From Pterobdella sp. o SKG-2022 (taxonomy: Eukaryota > Annelida > Clitellata > Hirudinida > Piscicolidae): 64,000 bases of DNA. The notes under the pieces were generated by a model. It worked only from the letters and a program-made list of their open reading frames with translations, was not told the DNA's origin and did no database searches. The DNA is taken from assembly GCA_964035795.1 (NCBI GenBank), contig OZ038321.1, forward strand, positions 888,030-952,029, written 5' to 3'. The position numbers and the translations under genes were made by a program. Shown here piece after piece: positions 13,531-44,870 of the stretch (the first letter of the stretch is position 1; each line of letters opens with the position of its first letter).

Positions 13531-14695
13531 ATGCTCCAAAATCAGTATCTTGAGTCTTATGAGAAATATATGAACTGTAGTAATGCGAAAGAGTTGATGG
13601 AACAAAGGATAAAGAGTTTTGATGAAAGAGAATTTTCTTCAGTTGAAAGTGCTTTGTTCATAGGCTGTGGATCTGGTTTGTTTGAAATCAAACATTTATC
13701 CAAAGTAATTCCAAGATTGAAATCCGCCACTTTAATTGAACCTGCAAAATCCAGTTTTGAAAAACTCCAAAAAAACCTGAATGACTTCAAAGAAGATGTC
13801 GACACAAAAACACACATGTGCAAGTTGGAAGATTGGGACAACAAGGGCGAGATGTTTGACTTGGTGGTTCTGTACCACAGCTTGTACTACTTCCGGAACA
13901 CCACGTGTTTTTTGGACATGTGTTTTCGTCGGTTGCTGAGACCTGGCGGAATTCTATATGTCGAAGTGGTTGATGATACCATAAGCAGTGAGTTACCTTA
14001 ACCATACCCTACGGCACTTTACGTCACAACATATACAACAATTTCGCATTGTTACTATCAGAGATATCGATTTGATTGAATAATAGTTTCATAAACTCTT
14101 ATACAATTGTCCGATTCTAAAAAAGTTTTTAAACTGGTTCCAGTTTTGTTCAATACCTCAGTACATGAAGTATAATAGCCTAATCAAATAGTAAGGTCAA
14201 CAAACACACAGTATTTATTAAAACGAAGACATGAAGCTTTTCGTAAGACTAGCTTACATTATCAAGTTGATAATATAAGCTAGTCTTACGAAAGGCTTCG
14301 TGTCTTTTTTGAATAAATAATGTGTTTGTTGTCCTTACCTCAGTACTTATTTCTAAACCTGCAACTTATTGTTTCTATCATTATTATTTGAAATACTAAA
14401 CTAATTCACAGAAGGTATGCTGAATTATGTGCTCGACGAACTAGAAATAGAAAACGAACTAGGGTCTAGGGCGTTCAAATCCTCCTTAAAAGATCTAGGT
14501 AAAGAGGCGTACAAGGAGCACAAGGTGAAGAGAAAACACTGTTTGGAGAAGCTGGAAGAGTGTGCAGATTTCTTGCAAATTTTTTGCAATTTTAGGCGTA
14601 GTAAGGCGGAGGTTTTAGAGGCTATCAGAGCTGTCAGAAATAAAGGTTATAATGGCCGTGATGACGAATGTATGTACCTGGTCAAAAATATATGA
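13531..14695 (+). CDS. HNMT-like SAM-dependent methyltransferase, copy 2
   Basis: Two exons, 13531-13987 and 14412-14695, with the same GTGAGT donor, CACAG acceptor, splice phase and total length (246 residues) as the copy at 11099-12171. Motif I is ALFIGCGSG at about residues 41-49. Residues about 27-152 are almost identical to copy 1 at nucleotide level (four differences noticed in about 390 nt). The first 27 residues and the middle of exon 2 differ clearly, and the last 40 residues match again. The intron holds a MITE-like hairpin absent from copy 1. Family features are as for copy 1, and the substrate is unknown. No frame damage, so both copies look functional. Confidence 0.88.
14193..14337. 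repeat. MITE-like inverted repeat inside the copy 2 intron
   Basis: The arms start AAGGTCAACAAACACA and end GTGTTTGTTGTCCTTAC. Both contain AAGC(T/C)TTTCGTAAGACTAGC around a short loop at TTATCAAGTTGATAATATAA. It can fold into a long hairpin. It sits between the exons of the plus-strand methyltransferase gene and has no counterpart in the minus-strand gene, so it inserted after the duplication or was lost from the other copy. Confidence 0.85.
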
Positions 14696-15483
14696 CCTCG
14701 TGGTGTATGTACTTTGTCAAAAATATACGACACGTGAAAAATTGGAATACTTGTTCAGAGACTTTATTCTATATTGTTTATTTCAAAATTTAATAAAACA
14801 TGTATTTTGAAGTTCATCTCGTTAATCTACTGTACACTAATACTCATCATCATCCATGAGATATTTGCAAGACCTTCATTCTCATTAGCAATCGTGAACT
14901 GATATAAGCTCTCATATGGGTTGTTTTTTATCGTTTATTTTTCAATTTTTGAATTAATCAAGTGGTTTTTGAAATAAAATTTTTTCTGACATTTTTTGTC
15001 ACGTGTGTGCCCAACTAATGGTATCCTTTGAGTTTTATGCCGATATTTCAGTGTTTTACGTGTAGCTGTTTTTCAAAACCAAATCTTTCTTGAACTGAAA
15101 ACGCACACAATAATGTATTAAGCGAAAAAAGCACTCACATACAGAAACAGAAACGTTTGCAGGTGTGAGAGGTGTCATGGAAAACATAAAAGACCCCATA
15201 AACTGCTTATTTTGAAGTGTGTAATTGAAAATCTAACAAAAAATTAGAAGTTTTTTCAAAAAACTTTTATGAATTTAGAATTTTTTCAAATGCTTATAAT
15301 CAATGGTTTGCAAATGGTAGGATCAAGGAGCGAAATCAATAGAGGTGATATTGAAGATAAATTTTTAGATTTTATCTCAAAACAGATGACATTTTTGAAA
15401 ATGACTCAAGATCAGTTTGATGAGTCATGTAAATTTTTTGATTTGTTGATCTCATAAAATGTTGAACTAATAACCATTATCTA

Positions 15484-15603
15484 TATTTTATTCCACGAAG
15501 CTTTTCGTAAGATGAACTTACATTGTCAAGTCGAGGTACAAATATTTGTACCTCGACTTGACAATGTAAGTTCATCTTACGAAAAGCTTCGTGGAATAAA
15601 ATA
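15484..15603. repeat. Perfect 120-bp palindrome
   Basis: Two 60-nt arms meet with no spacer at AAT|ATT (15543/15544), and by direct comparison every base pairs. The arms run from TATTTTATTCCACGAAGC through TTTTCGTAAGATGAACTTAC to CGAGGTACAAAT. The inner part is shared with the MITE arms at 7875-7947 and 14193-14337, and one arm plus outside flank recurs at 48238-48300. A perfect palindrome this long implies a recent insertion or homogenisation of the two arms. Confidence 0.95.
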
Positions 15604-17600
15604 AACTCCCAAAAGTGTTTTCATTTGCATGTTTACGTTTGGCTCGAAGAATTAAAACATTGTCCTCATCAACTATTGGGGCTAATCAAACAAAGCTATA
15701 TCCAATAATTGAAATCTATTTTTTAAAATAGAGTGGTAACTGAAAAGAAAAAAAAATTTTTTTTTGGAATTCTTGTGACGCCATGAAGCTCAGGTAAGTC
15801 TAACTAAAAATATCAAGCGCCAAATTTTCATGCCGAAAAAGTGAAGAATAAAAACACAATAAATTTATTAAACCAAGCAAAAATACAATGTCTACAACTA
15901 GAAAATCAACTTTTGAAATTATCGATACAAGCGACAAATGCTCTCATAACTAGCTAAACTTATCTGAACAGCTAAAGTTCCACCACTGATAACTGATATC
16001 ATTCAAAATGTGTTTTAGAGACTACTATTCATGGAGAGAACTCTATGATTATAATAATAATAATAATTAATATAACAATAAATCTATAATTAATATAATA
16101 ATTTAGTTTAACAAGTATATTATTAAATTAATTATGTTTAAAATTAGTAAAATTATAACTAAATTAAATGATTTCATAGCAGTAAAAATTATATCAAATA
16201 AAAACAAAAAGTAGAAATTTAGTCCAGCTAACCATGGTATCTTAAACTTAAACAAGACAAAATTTCCTCATTAAAGATCAATAAAATAACCAACGTATCT
16301 CGCTAGCTTTTTGTTAGTACTGTTAATAGCGTTATACCATTGATGTTACAGAGATGATAATAATGATGGAAGCAAGCAAAAAGCCTGTGAAAATCTATCT
16401 ACATCTTGAAAACATTGGCCGTCAACAAATGTTGATTTTCCATAACGTTAACTGTGATTTAAAATGTTGAGTAAATATGAATTTTTAAAATTTTGACGGA
16501 TAATTGAAAAAAATAATCGAAATAATGAAAAAATAGAAATAATAGTAATAATAATAATAATAGAAATGGGGAAAAAATAGCAATTGTGAGCTAAAAATAG
16601 AGTTTTTTAAAATGTCATTGCAAAATTAAAACAAATAGTAACAAGCTCAACTAAAATTAAGCATACACACACATACATACAATCACACCGAAACATTCAT
16701 CCACACAAACCTACGCATATACAAAGGCATACATGCACTTATGCAAAGAGAATAATATAGGTACATCTTAACAGTTATAATTGAATAACTTGAATGATGA
16801 TAGTGATAAGGATAGTGTATCATTATTTAAATATAAAACATGATGACCATTTTTTAAAACATCCTCCTCTTTCTCCTCCTCATCATCATCATCCTTAAAA
16901 AAAGTTTATTTATAATCCAAAAAGCCAAGCTTAATAATGATATTCATGATTCTAAAAATAACAATAAACATAGTATAATTAGTAACATATTAAGTAATGT
17001 TGTTATACTCAGATCAATAATGATGAATATGCAAAGATTAATCTGTTAGCCAATCGTATGCAAGCCAATCTATAACTGAATTGAATACCTTAAACGTCTG
17101 TTCTTAGAAATATTAACACCTATAATAGAAAAATTGTGAGTTATTTTTAGCAACTTGAAAGTTATTTTTAGAAAGCTGGATAAAAACTTGATTGTTGAAA
17201 CATGAAACCGAAACCAATTGAAAGATTTTAAAAAACAACGATAAAAACAAAGAAAATAAATAATAAAAATGAAAATTCTATTTTTATCATAAATATGAAT
17301 AAATTAAACATTAGAATAAGGTCAACCAATGGCATCCCGTTTAAATAGGTAACTTCGTGTTTGAGATTAATATCAACCGTATAGATATTGGTATTATTTT
17401 TATTATTATTCTATTATTATTATTGTGACAGTCAATAGCAAATCCCCAATAGGAATAAAGATCATCATCATCATCATCAATGGATAATAACAATAAGAAA
17501 AATAATAATTTATTTTTCTTATTAAAACTGTTATTCTCAAATTCATCATCGTTCTTCCAATTCTATTATTACCATCATTATTCTCGATATTATTTATTAT
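15604..17600. other. AT-rich region downstream of tensin, no gene seen
   Basis: Short AT-rich repeats (TAATAT-type at 16050-16160) and scattered ATC and TAA clusters. Sense-strand sequence past the tensin stop at 17640 starts directly with TAA repeats, so the 3' UTR lies somewhere in 17.0-17.64 kb. No convincing polyadenylation site can be singled out because AATAAA arises by chance in the repeats. Confidence 0.5.
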
Positions 17601-17639
17601 TACTATTATTATTATTATTTATTATTATTATTATTATTA

Positions 17640-35735
<18,096 letters not shown>

Positions 35736-36107
35736 CTGTGGTGGTGGTGAGAGTATGCTGTCACTTAACTCTGTTATTGATTTTATCATTTATTAATTTA
35801 ATTATTATTATTGTTATTTAATTTTTTCTTATATTTTTAATATTCCTATTGAAGTTTATTTATAGTAAAGTTATTTATTATTTACTTTATTATTTATAAA
35901 ATTACTATTATTCTTATTATTATTATTGGTATTATTTAATTATTGTTATTTTTGTTATTGTAATTATTGTTCGTTATTATTCACTAATACTTATTATCAC
36001 CCAAGTAGGCATAGAGACTACAAACATGTAATTCATGCGAAAACAATTGCTAACTCTCTCCTTAATACCACTATTATGTACTGCTACAACTATTATTTGT
36101 ATTATTG

Positions 36108-36158
<51 letters not shown>

Positions 36159-36161
36159 GAC

Positions 36162-36208
36162 ATGATGATAGGCTTGATGTACTTTGAGATATCTGTTAAT
36201 GGAAGGAG
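36162..36208 (-). CDS. Possible further 5' tensin exon
   Basis: A 47-nt open stretch (LLPLTDISKYIKPI) between a strong TTTTTTTTGCAG acceptor and a CAT|GTCAGT donor. It ends in the phase needed to join the exon at 35735 (AT|A). It would place coding sequence before the ATG used above. No known tensin motif is visible, so it may be chance. Confidence 0.35.
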
Positions 36209-36369
36209 CTGCAAAAAAAATTAGAGTTAGTAATATTATTATTATTATTTTTATTATTAGTAGTAGTATTAGTAGTAGTTGTTATTGTTGCAATATTATT
36301 ATTGTTATTTTTTTCATATTGATACATATTAATGATTCTCCAGCATTGTTTGTGCCATGTAAACTATGA

Positions 36370-38051
36370 TTATTCAAATACTTATTCTTTGTATTAAATA
36401 ATTATAATATATATTTTATCCATTATTTGGCATCCATCATAAATAGAAATAAATGCCAAAGGTGAATTTCAAACGAACCAGAACATTCTCAGTTTCCAAA
36501 GAATTGTTTGATATTCAAGCTTTTATGATGATTGTGAATAGGTGCGTGTGTGTTTATGCGTATGTGTTTGTGTTTGCGTGAATATATGTGTGCGTATTTA
36601 TTTATACATATGTGTGCAATAATGATGACGACCTGAAACCTTAAGCGCATTCCAATCAAGAATGTTATTGTTAAGAGTGGAAATACTCAATAAGTAAACA
36701 TAACGCAGCCATCAATCACGTGATTTGACGTAAGCAGGAAACATTGATAAATAAGAGCGATGTTATTTTATCATGGTTGTTATATTTTTGTTATATATAT
36801 TTCATGAGAAACACACACCTTAGAACGATTGTAAATTAAACCATTATATTAATAATAATGATGAAGATGATGGTGATTAATAATAAAAATAAACATCATA
36901 ATCGTGATCATCATCATCATAAATTATTATTATTAATTATTATTAATATTATTGTTGTTATTATTTTTGCGCCTCAGTTGCTTTCCTTGGCGCTATATAG
37001 TTATTAATATTAATATTATTGTTATTATTATTATTATTGATTTTTCAAAGATTGCAAGTAACAATAAACCCAACACTATTAACGTTGTTAATATTAATGA
37101 GCGCATATTGCAAAGATAATAATAATAATAATAGTATAGTAAAATAAAATAAAAATAGTAATAATAATAGCATTTATAATAATAACAATAAAATAATAAC
37201 AATGAAAGAATGATGAATTGAAATAAATTCATAAAAATGAGAAACTTCAACACAATAACAGTATAAATGAATTTAAAAAGCTAATGATGTCAATAATAGT
37301 AACAAGTAACATCAACATAATAATAATAAAATTAATAATGAAAATAATATTAATAATTATATTTATGATAATAATAATAGTAAAAATAATAATAATAAAA
37401 ATAACAATAATAGTAAAAATAATAATAATAAAAATAACAATAATAGTAAAAATAATAATAAAAATGAATGTAAGAATGAGTGCAACGATTTTATCTATGT
37501 TAGTCTTTTATTATCTCGTCAAATTCCTTCCATTTAATAATAAAAACAATAATAAAAACATCAGCATTAATAAAAATAAAAATAAAAAATAATAATAATA
37601 AAAAAACGAGAATTCATAGCTTATTATTGTTATTATTGGCAATTTAATTAATAGTAACGTCCTGATGCGTTCATGAATTGAATTAATTCTAGGTAATAAT
37701 AATAAAAATGAAAATAATATATAAATTTTTTTATTTTTATTATTATTAATAAGTTAACGGTATTAATGATAAAACTAAAGTAGATGCATTAAATTTATTG
37801 TTCATAATATTTGACATTTAATTACGTTTTAATCTAATAAGATTTGTATTTTTTTCTAAAAACATAAATAAAAATAACAATAATAACAATCACGATAATC
37901 TTTATTTTTTTTATTTTTATTCACATTATTTCTAGTATTATTATTATTATCATTATCATTTACATTGTTATTATTATTTGTATAAAAGTCATGTTGTAAT
38001 TGAAAGCTAGAGTGTAAGTGAATGTAGGATGAAGAATTTGTGGAATGTTTC

Positions 38052-38103
<52 letters not shown>

Positions 38104-38800
38104 TAATAATACTAATAAATAATGACAATAATGCAAATATTGAAAAAATATTAACTATAGGCTTAGAATAAATACAAAAATAGATCTTTGAATATTAAAT
38201 AGGCTCATTTCTCAAACAATATTTCATATCGATATTACTTCTATCATTAATATTATATCATTTTACATTCATCACATGTTATTGTTACAAGCCCTTCGGG
38301 GGAGAAAATCGACTAAAAATAGAATTTGATCGGTTGATTGTTATAACAGTGCTTATTATTATAATAGTATTTATTTCACAAAATAATTTATAGTTGAATG
38401 AATCAGTTATTTATAGTATTTATAAAAAGATAAATAAAATTAAATAGTTAGAAAATCATTTTAAATGAGAATGGTTATTATATGCAAAATAACAAAAACA
38501 AAATAATAATGATAACAATATTATTATTATTATTATTATTATTGTTGTTGTTGTTATTATTATAGTTATTGTAAATTTTATATTTAAACGGAAATTATTC
38601 CCCATAATATATATTTATTTATTTATTTAAAGATGGATAGTGAAATATTTGTTTTAATACTGTTTTTAAGCATGCCAACCTGTTTATGAGTCTGTGTGAG
38701 CAATTAGAAAAAGAAAAATAATAATGAAAAACATAAAAAAAAACAATAATGGAAATAACGGTAAAAGAAAAAACAATAAAAAAAATAAATTAAAAAAAAT
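36370..38800. other. AT-rich region upstream of tensin, repeats only
   Basis: TTA/TAA and TAAAAATAA arrays (a 33-bp unit about 2.5 times at 37380-37460) and (AAT)n at 38053-38102. A retroelement tail GCGCCTCAGTTGCTTTCCTT then GGCGCTATATAG lies at 36969-37000. No coding region seen. The tensin promoter may lie here. Confidence 0.55.
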
Positions 38801-39163
38801 AATATGCATATTAGATTATACTGCTGTAGGCGTCCCAGTAGCTGGGGTATACAGCAGTCGGCTAATGTAAGCCATTTTTTAGTTGGAACAAAGTTTTCAT
38901 AGAACTGCCAGCCCAAGCTAACTCAAACTTAAAACTATCGGATTTCAAGAACCGCCGTTCCCACACTTGGACAGTTTGCCTTGCCGTTGTCAATAAAGAA
39001 TGATCCTCCGCCAAGCCAACTGACAACGATACCAGGATATCAGTTTGTCAATACCTATTACCGAAGTCTACTGTTATCCAGGTTATAACAGGAAAGCAGT
39101 CTCAAATTGGAAACGCTGTCTTCGGTGCAGTTTAACGTCATGCCCAGAACCAAAGAGGATAGC
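38801..39163 (+). repeat. 363-bp interspersed repeat, copy 2
   Basis: Nearly identical to 17850-18212 over its full length, with the same ends. Flanked on both sides by AAT-rich DNA. No coding capacity. Confidence 0.9.
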
Positions 39164-39226
39164 GAAAATATAAAAAATAACAATAGAATAAAAAATGATA
39201 ATTTCACTAATAACAATAATAATGAA

Positions 39227-39266
<40 letters not shown>

Positions 39267-40402
39267 GAAATAATAATTATAATAATGTTTATAAAATAGA
39301 AGAAACATTTGGATCACAAACCTAAAATCTCCAATACATTCGATACATACAAGTTTTTTTTTGATAAATAATGAGTGATTTGTATAAACGGGCAAGCATT
39401 CCTCACAACATGTTACCTTCACGTATAAGATTATAATAACAAGAATATAATAATATTAATATTATTATTATTAATATTACTATTATTATTATTTTTATAC
39501 AAGCCGATGCAACTTGTGTATAAATTGGTCTTTAGTTATGAGTCTAGGAATGTATTTAAGGTGTGGTGTGAAAATGATTTACTTGTATGTTTGCATTTAT
39601 TTAAACTTTTTTTCTAATTGTTTCCGTTGTTTTTTTAATTAATTGTTTTTTAAACTATGCCAGCTTTTAGGGCAAAAATTTTCACATTTTTATTTCGAAT
39701 TAAAGTTTTTCAACTATATACAATCAATCTTGCATTTTTGGTGGGTTACCACATCCAAAATTCATGTTCACATGTGCGTGTGTTTGTGTGTTTTTATTTT
39801 TTTATGTATCTGTATTTTCATCTGTCTATGTATATCTTTAATTGTATGTCTGCATGTAGGTGTGTTGGTCACTTGAGCATGTGTGTTTTCAATTTGTGTG
39901 TATACATGTGAATTTCACATTTATGTGTGTATATGTTTGCTTCAAATTCATGTGTAAGTTTGTTAACAACAAACATTAATCTTGGAATAGCCAAAGTGCT
40001 GAGTCAAGAATGCACGCTGTTTACTACTTTACATAATAAAAATAATAATACTATTACTGTTATTATTATTATGAACATTACTATTATTTTTTTTTATTAT
40101 TTTTATCATTATTATTATTTTTATTATTATTATTACTTTTATTATTATTATCATTATCCTTATTATTAGTAGTAGTAGTACCACTACTAATATTTTTTTG
40201 TATAAAAGTGATGATAATATTAAGAATACTATTTTTAATATTGATAATAATAATAATTATTATTTTTATTATTATTATGAAAAAGAATAATAAAAATAAT
40301 AATATTCTTATTATTTTTCTTATTATCATTAAACATGCATATGAAACGTTAACAATACATAGCTCTTTATGAGCTGTAATGCAAGAAACCTCTTTGATCT
40401 TC

Positions 40403-40468
<66 letters not shown>

Positions 40469-42980
40469 CTAATAACAACTACTATTATTATTTTTTTTTA
40501 TATAAAATAGCGATTTAAAAAAAATAGTTATAACAATAATATAAGAAAAAAACAGAACAAAATAAAAATATTAGCCTTCTCTACTAATTTGAAAATTAAG
40601 CTTTGTATCATTCTCACCATCAATATTTTCAATATTATTATTATTGTTGTTGTTATTATTATTATTATTGTTGTTATTATTATTACTATTGTTGTTATTA
40701 TTATTACTATTGTTGTTATTATTATTATTATTATTGTTGTTATTATCATCATATTTTTCTTTATAAACAAAGGTGCACTAACTTTGAATCTATTTTCAGA
40801 TGAGAGACATGGACCAAGGGTCTGAAAAAGTAACAATAATAAGTACTATTATTAATAAATTAATAACAATAATAAGTATTATTATTAATAAATTAATAAC
40901 AATAATAAGTATTATTATTATTGTTATTATTATTACAGAATTATGATAAAAATGAAAGATTATCGGTTACTTCAGAATAAACAAAAAAAATTAAAAAAAA
41001 ATGTAAAAAAAAATTTTATGATGATTATTATTATTGTTGTTGTTTTTGTTATTATTATTCTCAATTTTATTATTATTGTTTTTGTTTTTGCTATTTTTAT
41101 TATTATTTTCATTATTATTATTATTATTATTGTTTTTATGCATTATTATGGCGTCATCACATCCTTCCATTGATAACATATCAATTACATACTTGACCCT
41201 TCGGTTCAAAAGCAATAAAAAAAATAATGATAATAAAACTATTAATAATAAAAACAATAAGTATTATAATAATAAAAACAATAAAAAAATCTTTGGCAAT
41301 AAAAATAAACAGCAATAAATGGAATAAAAATAGAAATAAATAATTATATAATTAATTATACTAAAATAATAAGATAACTAATCATACTAAACTAATTATA
41401 TTATTATACACTCATATGGAGTTTAGTTGCAAGCTGGTCATGCAGTGATATGGCTTGAGCAGAGGGGGTTAGAAAGGAAGGGCGCAGAAAAACAATGATA
41501 GAAAAAACTTAAGATAAGCTGAATAATTAAACATTTATTATTATTATTATTTATCTTAACTTATTATATCAAAAAAATGCTGAACTTCTGCTCACAATTG
41601 ATTTCAAATAGAGACACAACACAAAAATGAACTAAATCCCATCAGTTGAACATAAAAGACTATTTGCTGAAACATTAGCCACAAGAAGAGCCATCTTTTG
41701 ATCATATGTTATCTATAAGTATTTAACACAATATTGTCTTGATTTTTATCATAAAATAAGGAAGATTTAGATGCATATATTTTTTCAAAAAACTAAAATT
41801 TTCAACAAATTCAACTTTGTCATAATTCATTTGTAATACTAAAAAAATATATGTGCCTAAAATCTTCCTCATTTTAGGGTGAAAATCAAGAAAATTGAAT
41901 TTAAAATAAGATACACAAACTGTCTCTAAAAAATTAATGCAAAACTATAAATATTATTGATCAGTGTTTTATGATGGTGTTATCATCATAATATTGCTGA
42001 GCTTGGTATTGTATTTATGAAAGAAGGTATTTTATTTTGGTATAATTATTTATAATACTGTTGTGGCTGGTATTATATTGATGACAGAAGGTATTTTATT
42101 TCGGTATATATATTTATAATATTATTGTGGCTGGTATTATTTTGAATAAAGCTCCGATGGTATGGATTTAGTTCAAGAGCTCAATTTGGGAGCTATGTGG
42201 ATGCATTACATCTATCATAACAACATAACCATGATGCTTTTTTGGGTAGTATTTATGGTTCTATTAGTTGTAATAGTAGCAGTAGTAGTAGTAGTAGTAG
42301 AAGTAGTAGTTATTGTTTTTTTTTATATCATAAAGTTTTCCAGCAATATGAATGCAATAATAATGACAACAATAATAATGATATTATTATCAGTTAATTT
42401 GTGTCTTAATCGACCTTCAAAAAGACATTTGAAAATATACGTTGGTTTCGACTCAATAATTGACTTCACGTGAAAACAACAAAAAAATAAGCGAAAACAA
42501 AACAACGAGCAAAAACAAAAACAATAAGCAAAAAAAAACAATAAGCATAAACAAAACATTGAAACAGTAAGACAATTTTTAAACTTATTCAAACACCATT
42601 CTTCTCAATATCCTTTTTCCTCTTATTTTTTCAATAATAATATAAAAGATATTATTATTATTACTTTTATTCTTACTATTATTATTATAATTATTATTTT
42701 TGTTGTTGTTTTTTTATTATCATTGTTATTGTTATTCCTTTTTGTACCTTTGTTAGCATTCAAAACGCATTTAAAGCACTAAGGTTCTATGGGAAATTTC
42801 AATGTATTTACTTTATTGTCTCAATTTCATTTAAGTTTACATATATATTTTTATTATTGTTATTATTATTAATATTGTTATAATTATTATTGTTGTTGTT
42901 ATTATTATTATGAAACGCCTCGACTCAATAACCACAGGGATTGGACAATATAATACTACTGATAAAATGAAAAAAATTAA
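39164..42980. other. Gene-poor region of triplet repeats
   Basis: TTA, TTG and GTT triplet mosaics (40390-40470, 40620-40745) and a 33-bp unit repeated about 2.7 times at 40840-40930 that contains the inverted pair AATAATAAGTATTATT. Also a duplicated GGTATTTTATTT(C/T)GGTATA block at 42025-42130. No gene recognised. Confidence 0.6.
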
Positions 42981-42983
42981 CAA

Positions 42984-43011
42984 ACACACGCACACGCGCA
43001 CACACACACAC

Positions 43012-43055
<44 letters not shown>

Positions 43056-43076
43056 ACACACACTCACACACACACA
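42984..43076. repeat. (CA)n microsatellite
   Basis: CA dinucleotides with CG and CT interruptions, directly flanking the 3' end of the minus-strand LINE remnant. Confidence 0.95.
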
Positions 43077-43086
43077 GTTTTTGCTT

Positions 43087-44870
43087 TTATCCACCATGTG
43101 GCAGGTGCAATAGATTGGAAGTTGAGCATTTTTTGCGATGGTTATGGATGCCTTGGTGTTTAAAGCTCAGGCCACAGTATTCACATCTTATGGTTTGTTG
43201 TGTTTGATGTATCTGCCTGTAGTGGTTTGCTAGGCCAGCTTTATTTGCACATATTTTGGTACATCCTGCAAATGAGCAAGCTAGGAAATTTTTTGATTTA
43301 TCCTCTAGTTCTTTCTCTCTGTTGAGACCGTGAAGACGCTTGGTGATGTTTTCTCGCCATAGTTTCCTTTTGTGCGCTTCTTGTTTCCATACATCTACCA
43401 AGTTCAGCGTTTTGAGGTCTTTATGAATTAGATCGTGCCATCTCTGTTTCTGTCCGCCTTGCTGTCTTCTACCATCCGTTATTTTGCTTGTCAGAAGTTT
43501 TTTCGGCAATCGATCAGCCGGCATTCTTTCGAGGTGGCCTAGCCATTGCAGTCTTCTCTTTTGGATCATCACATCGATCCTTTCTATATTTGCTTTGCCT
43601 CGAAGTTGGGTATTTTTCATTTTTTCTTATAGTGAAGTGCCGGTGATAATTCTCAAACATCTGTTGGTGAAAACCTGTAACCTCTGTATGTGATGTTGTA
43701 GAAGGTTCCATGTTTCATTGCCGTATAATAACGTCGGTAAGATGGTTGATTTGACAGCTTCACTTTGGTGTGGACATTTATTTTCGACTGGTACTACACG
43801 AGGCGGCTTAGTGGACGAAAAACTGGGTTGCTCTGTTGATTCTGGATTCCACCTCTGCATCAACCGAGTTGTTACTACTAAGGATACTGCCAAGGTACTT
43901 GAATTGTGACACTTTTTCTAAATTTTCGTCTTCACCAAGTGAGAGCGTTGAGATGGCATTTACATTTGTATTGTTGTTATTGTTTGTATTTTTGTTGTTG
44001 TTTCTGCTGTTGCTTTTGTTGTTGTTGTTCTTGTTTCTATTGTTATTGCTATTGTTAATGTTGATGTTGCTGTTGTTACTATTGTTTTTGATGCTTTTGT
44101 TATTTCTGCTGCTATTGTTGTTGTTGCTGCTGCTGCTATTGTTGTTGCTGCTGCTGTTGTCGTTGTTGCTACTATTGTTTTTGTAGTTGCTATTGTTGTT
44201 GCTTCTGGTGTTGATATTGCTGCTTTTGTTGTTGTTGCTGCTGCTATTGTTGTTGCTGCTGCTGTTGTTGTAGCTGCTGCTGTTGTTACTTTTTTGGTTA
44301 TTCCTATTTTTGTTGTTGTTCTTGTTGCAATTATTTTTGTTGTTGTTGAAACTGTTGTCGGTTTTGCTATTGCTATTTTCGTTGTTGTCTTTGCTGTTGC
44401 AGCTACTATTTTTGTTGTTAGTACTATAAGTTTTGCTGTTGTTGAGGTTTTTTTTGGTTTTGTTGTTATTGCAATCACTGTTGTTATTGTCGATTCTCTT
44501 GTTATTAACGTTGCATTGTGAAGGTCTTTTACGTAAATTGTAATTCAACCTTGACGACCTACTAACATCATTAGTGTTGTTATTGTCAATTGTGCTGTTG
44601 TTGTTGCTACAAGATTGACCATGATCGATGTCGTCAACTTTTTCTTTGAAGAATTTGTTATTGTTACAATATTTGGTGCCGTTTCATTGTATATCGTTGT
44701 TTGGATTTTTGTAGTCAAGGTTCCTAGAATTAATCTGATATTGAACTTTGTGAGATTTCCCAAACTTTTTATGTTCCAGCATGCTATTCTTTCAATCTTA
44801 TCTGAGGATACTGTCTTTTTTGCACTGGTAAGTTATCAGCTGTACGCAGTGTTCTTGTTAACGCCATAAT
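43087..44870 (-). mobile_element. RTE-like LINE remnant with C-terminal zinc fingers and an Asn/Ser-rich expansion
   Basis: Minus-strand frames give LEKVSQFKYLGSILSSNN (thumb), STILPTLLYGNETWNLL, then RLQWLGHLERMPADRLPKK, the conserved C-terminal block of RTE-type and related endonuclease-RT elements. These are broken by frame changes near 43620 and 43810. The last ORF ends with two C2H2-like fingers (CSFAGCTKICANKAGLANHY and CEYCGLSFKH). Upstream, 44500-43960 is a long imperfect AAC/AGC triplet tract giving about 180 Asn/Ser/Lys-rich residues. Beyond it, RIACWNIKSLG near 44800-44760 resembles the start of an RTE endonuclease. The palm domain with the RT active site is missing, so the copy is internally deleted or rearranged. 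Confidence 0.8.

Noticed and set aside
15269..15457. 62-codon plus-strand ORF (MNLEFFQMLIINGLQ...)
   Set aside because: Looks compositionally plausible but has no recognisable domain, no homologue known to me and no splice partner. Too weak to call.
43484..44869. Plus-strand ORFs opposite the LINE remnant
   Set aside because: Leu/Val-rich antisense readings of GTT/TTG triplets. The minus strand carries the recognisable LINE motifs.
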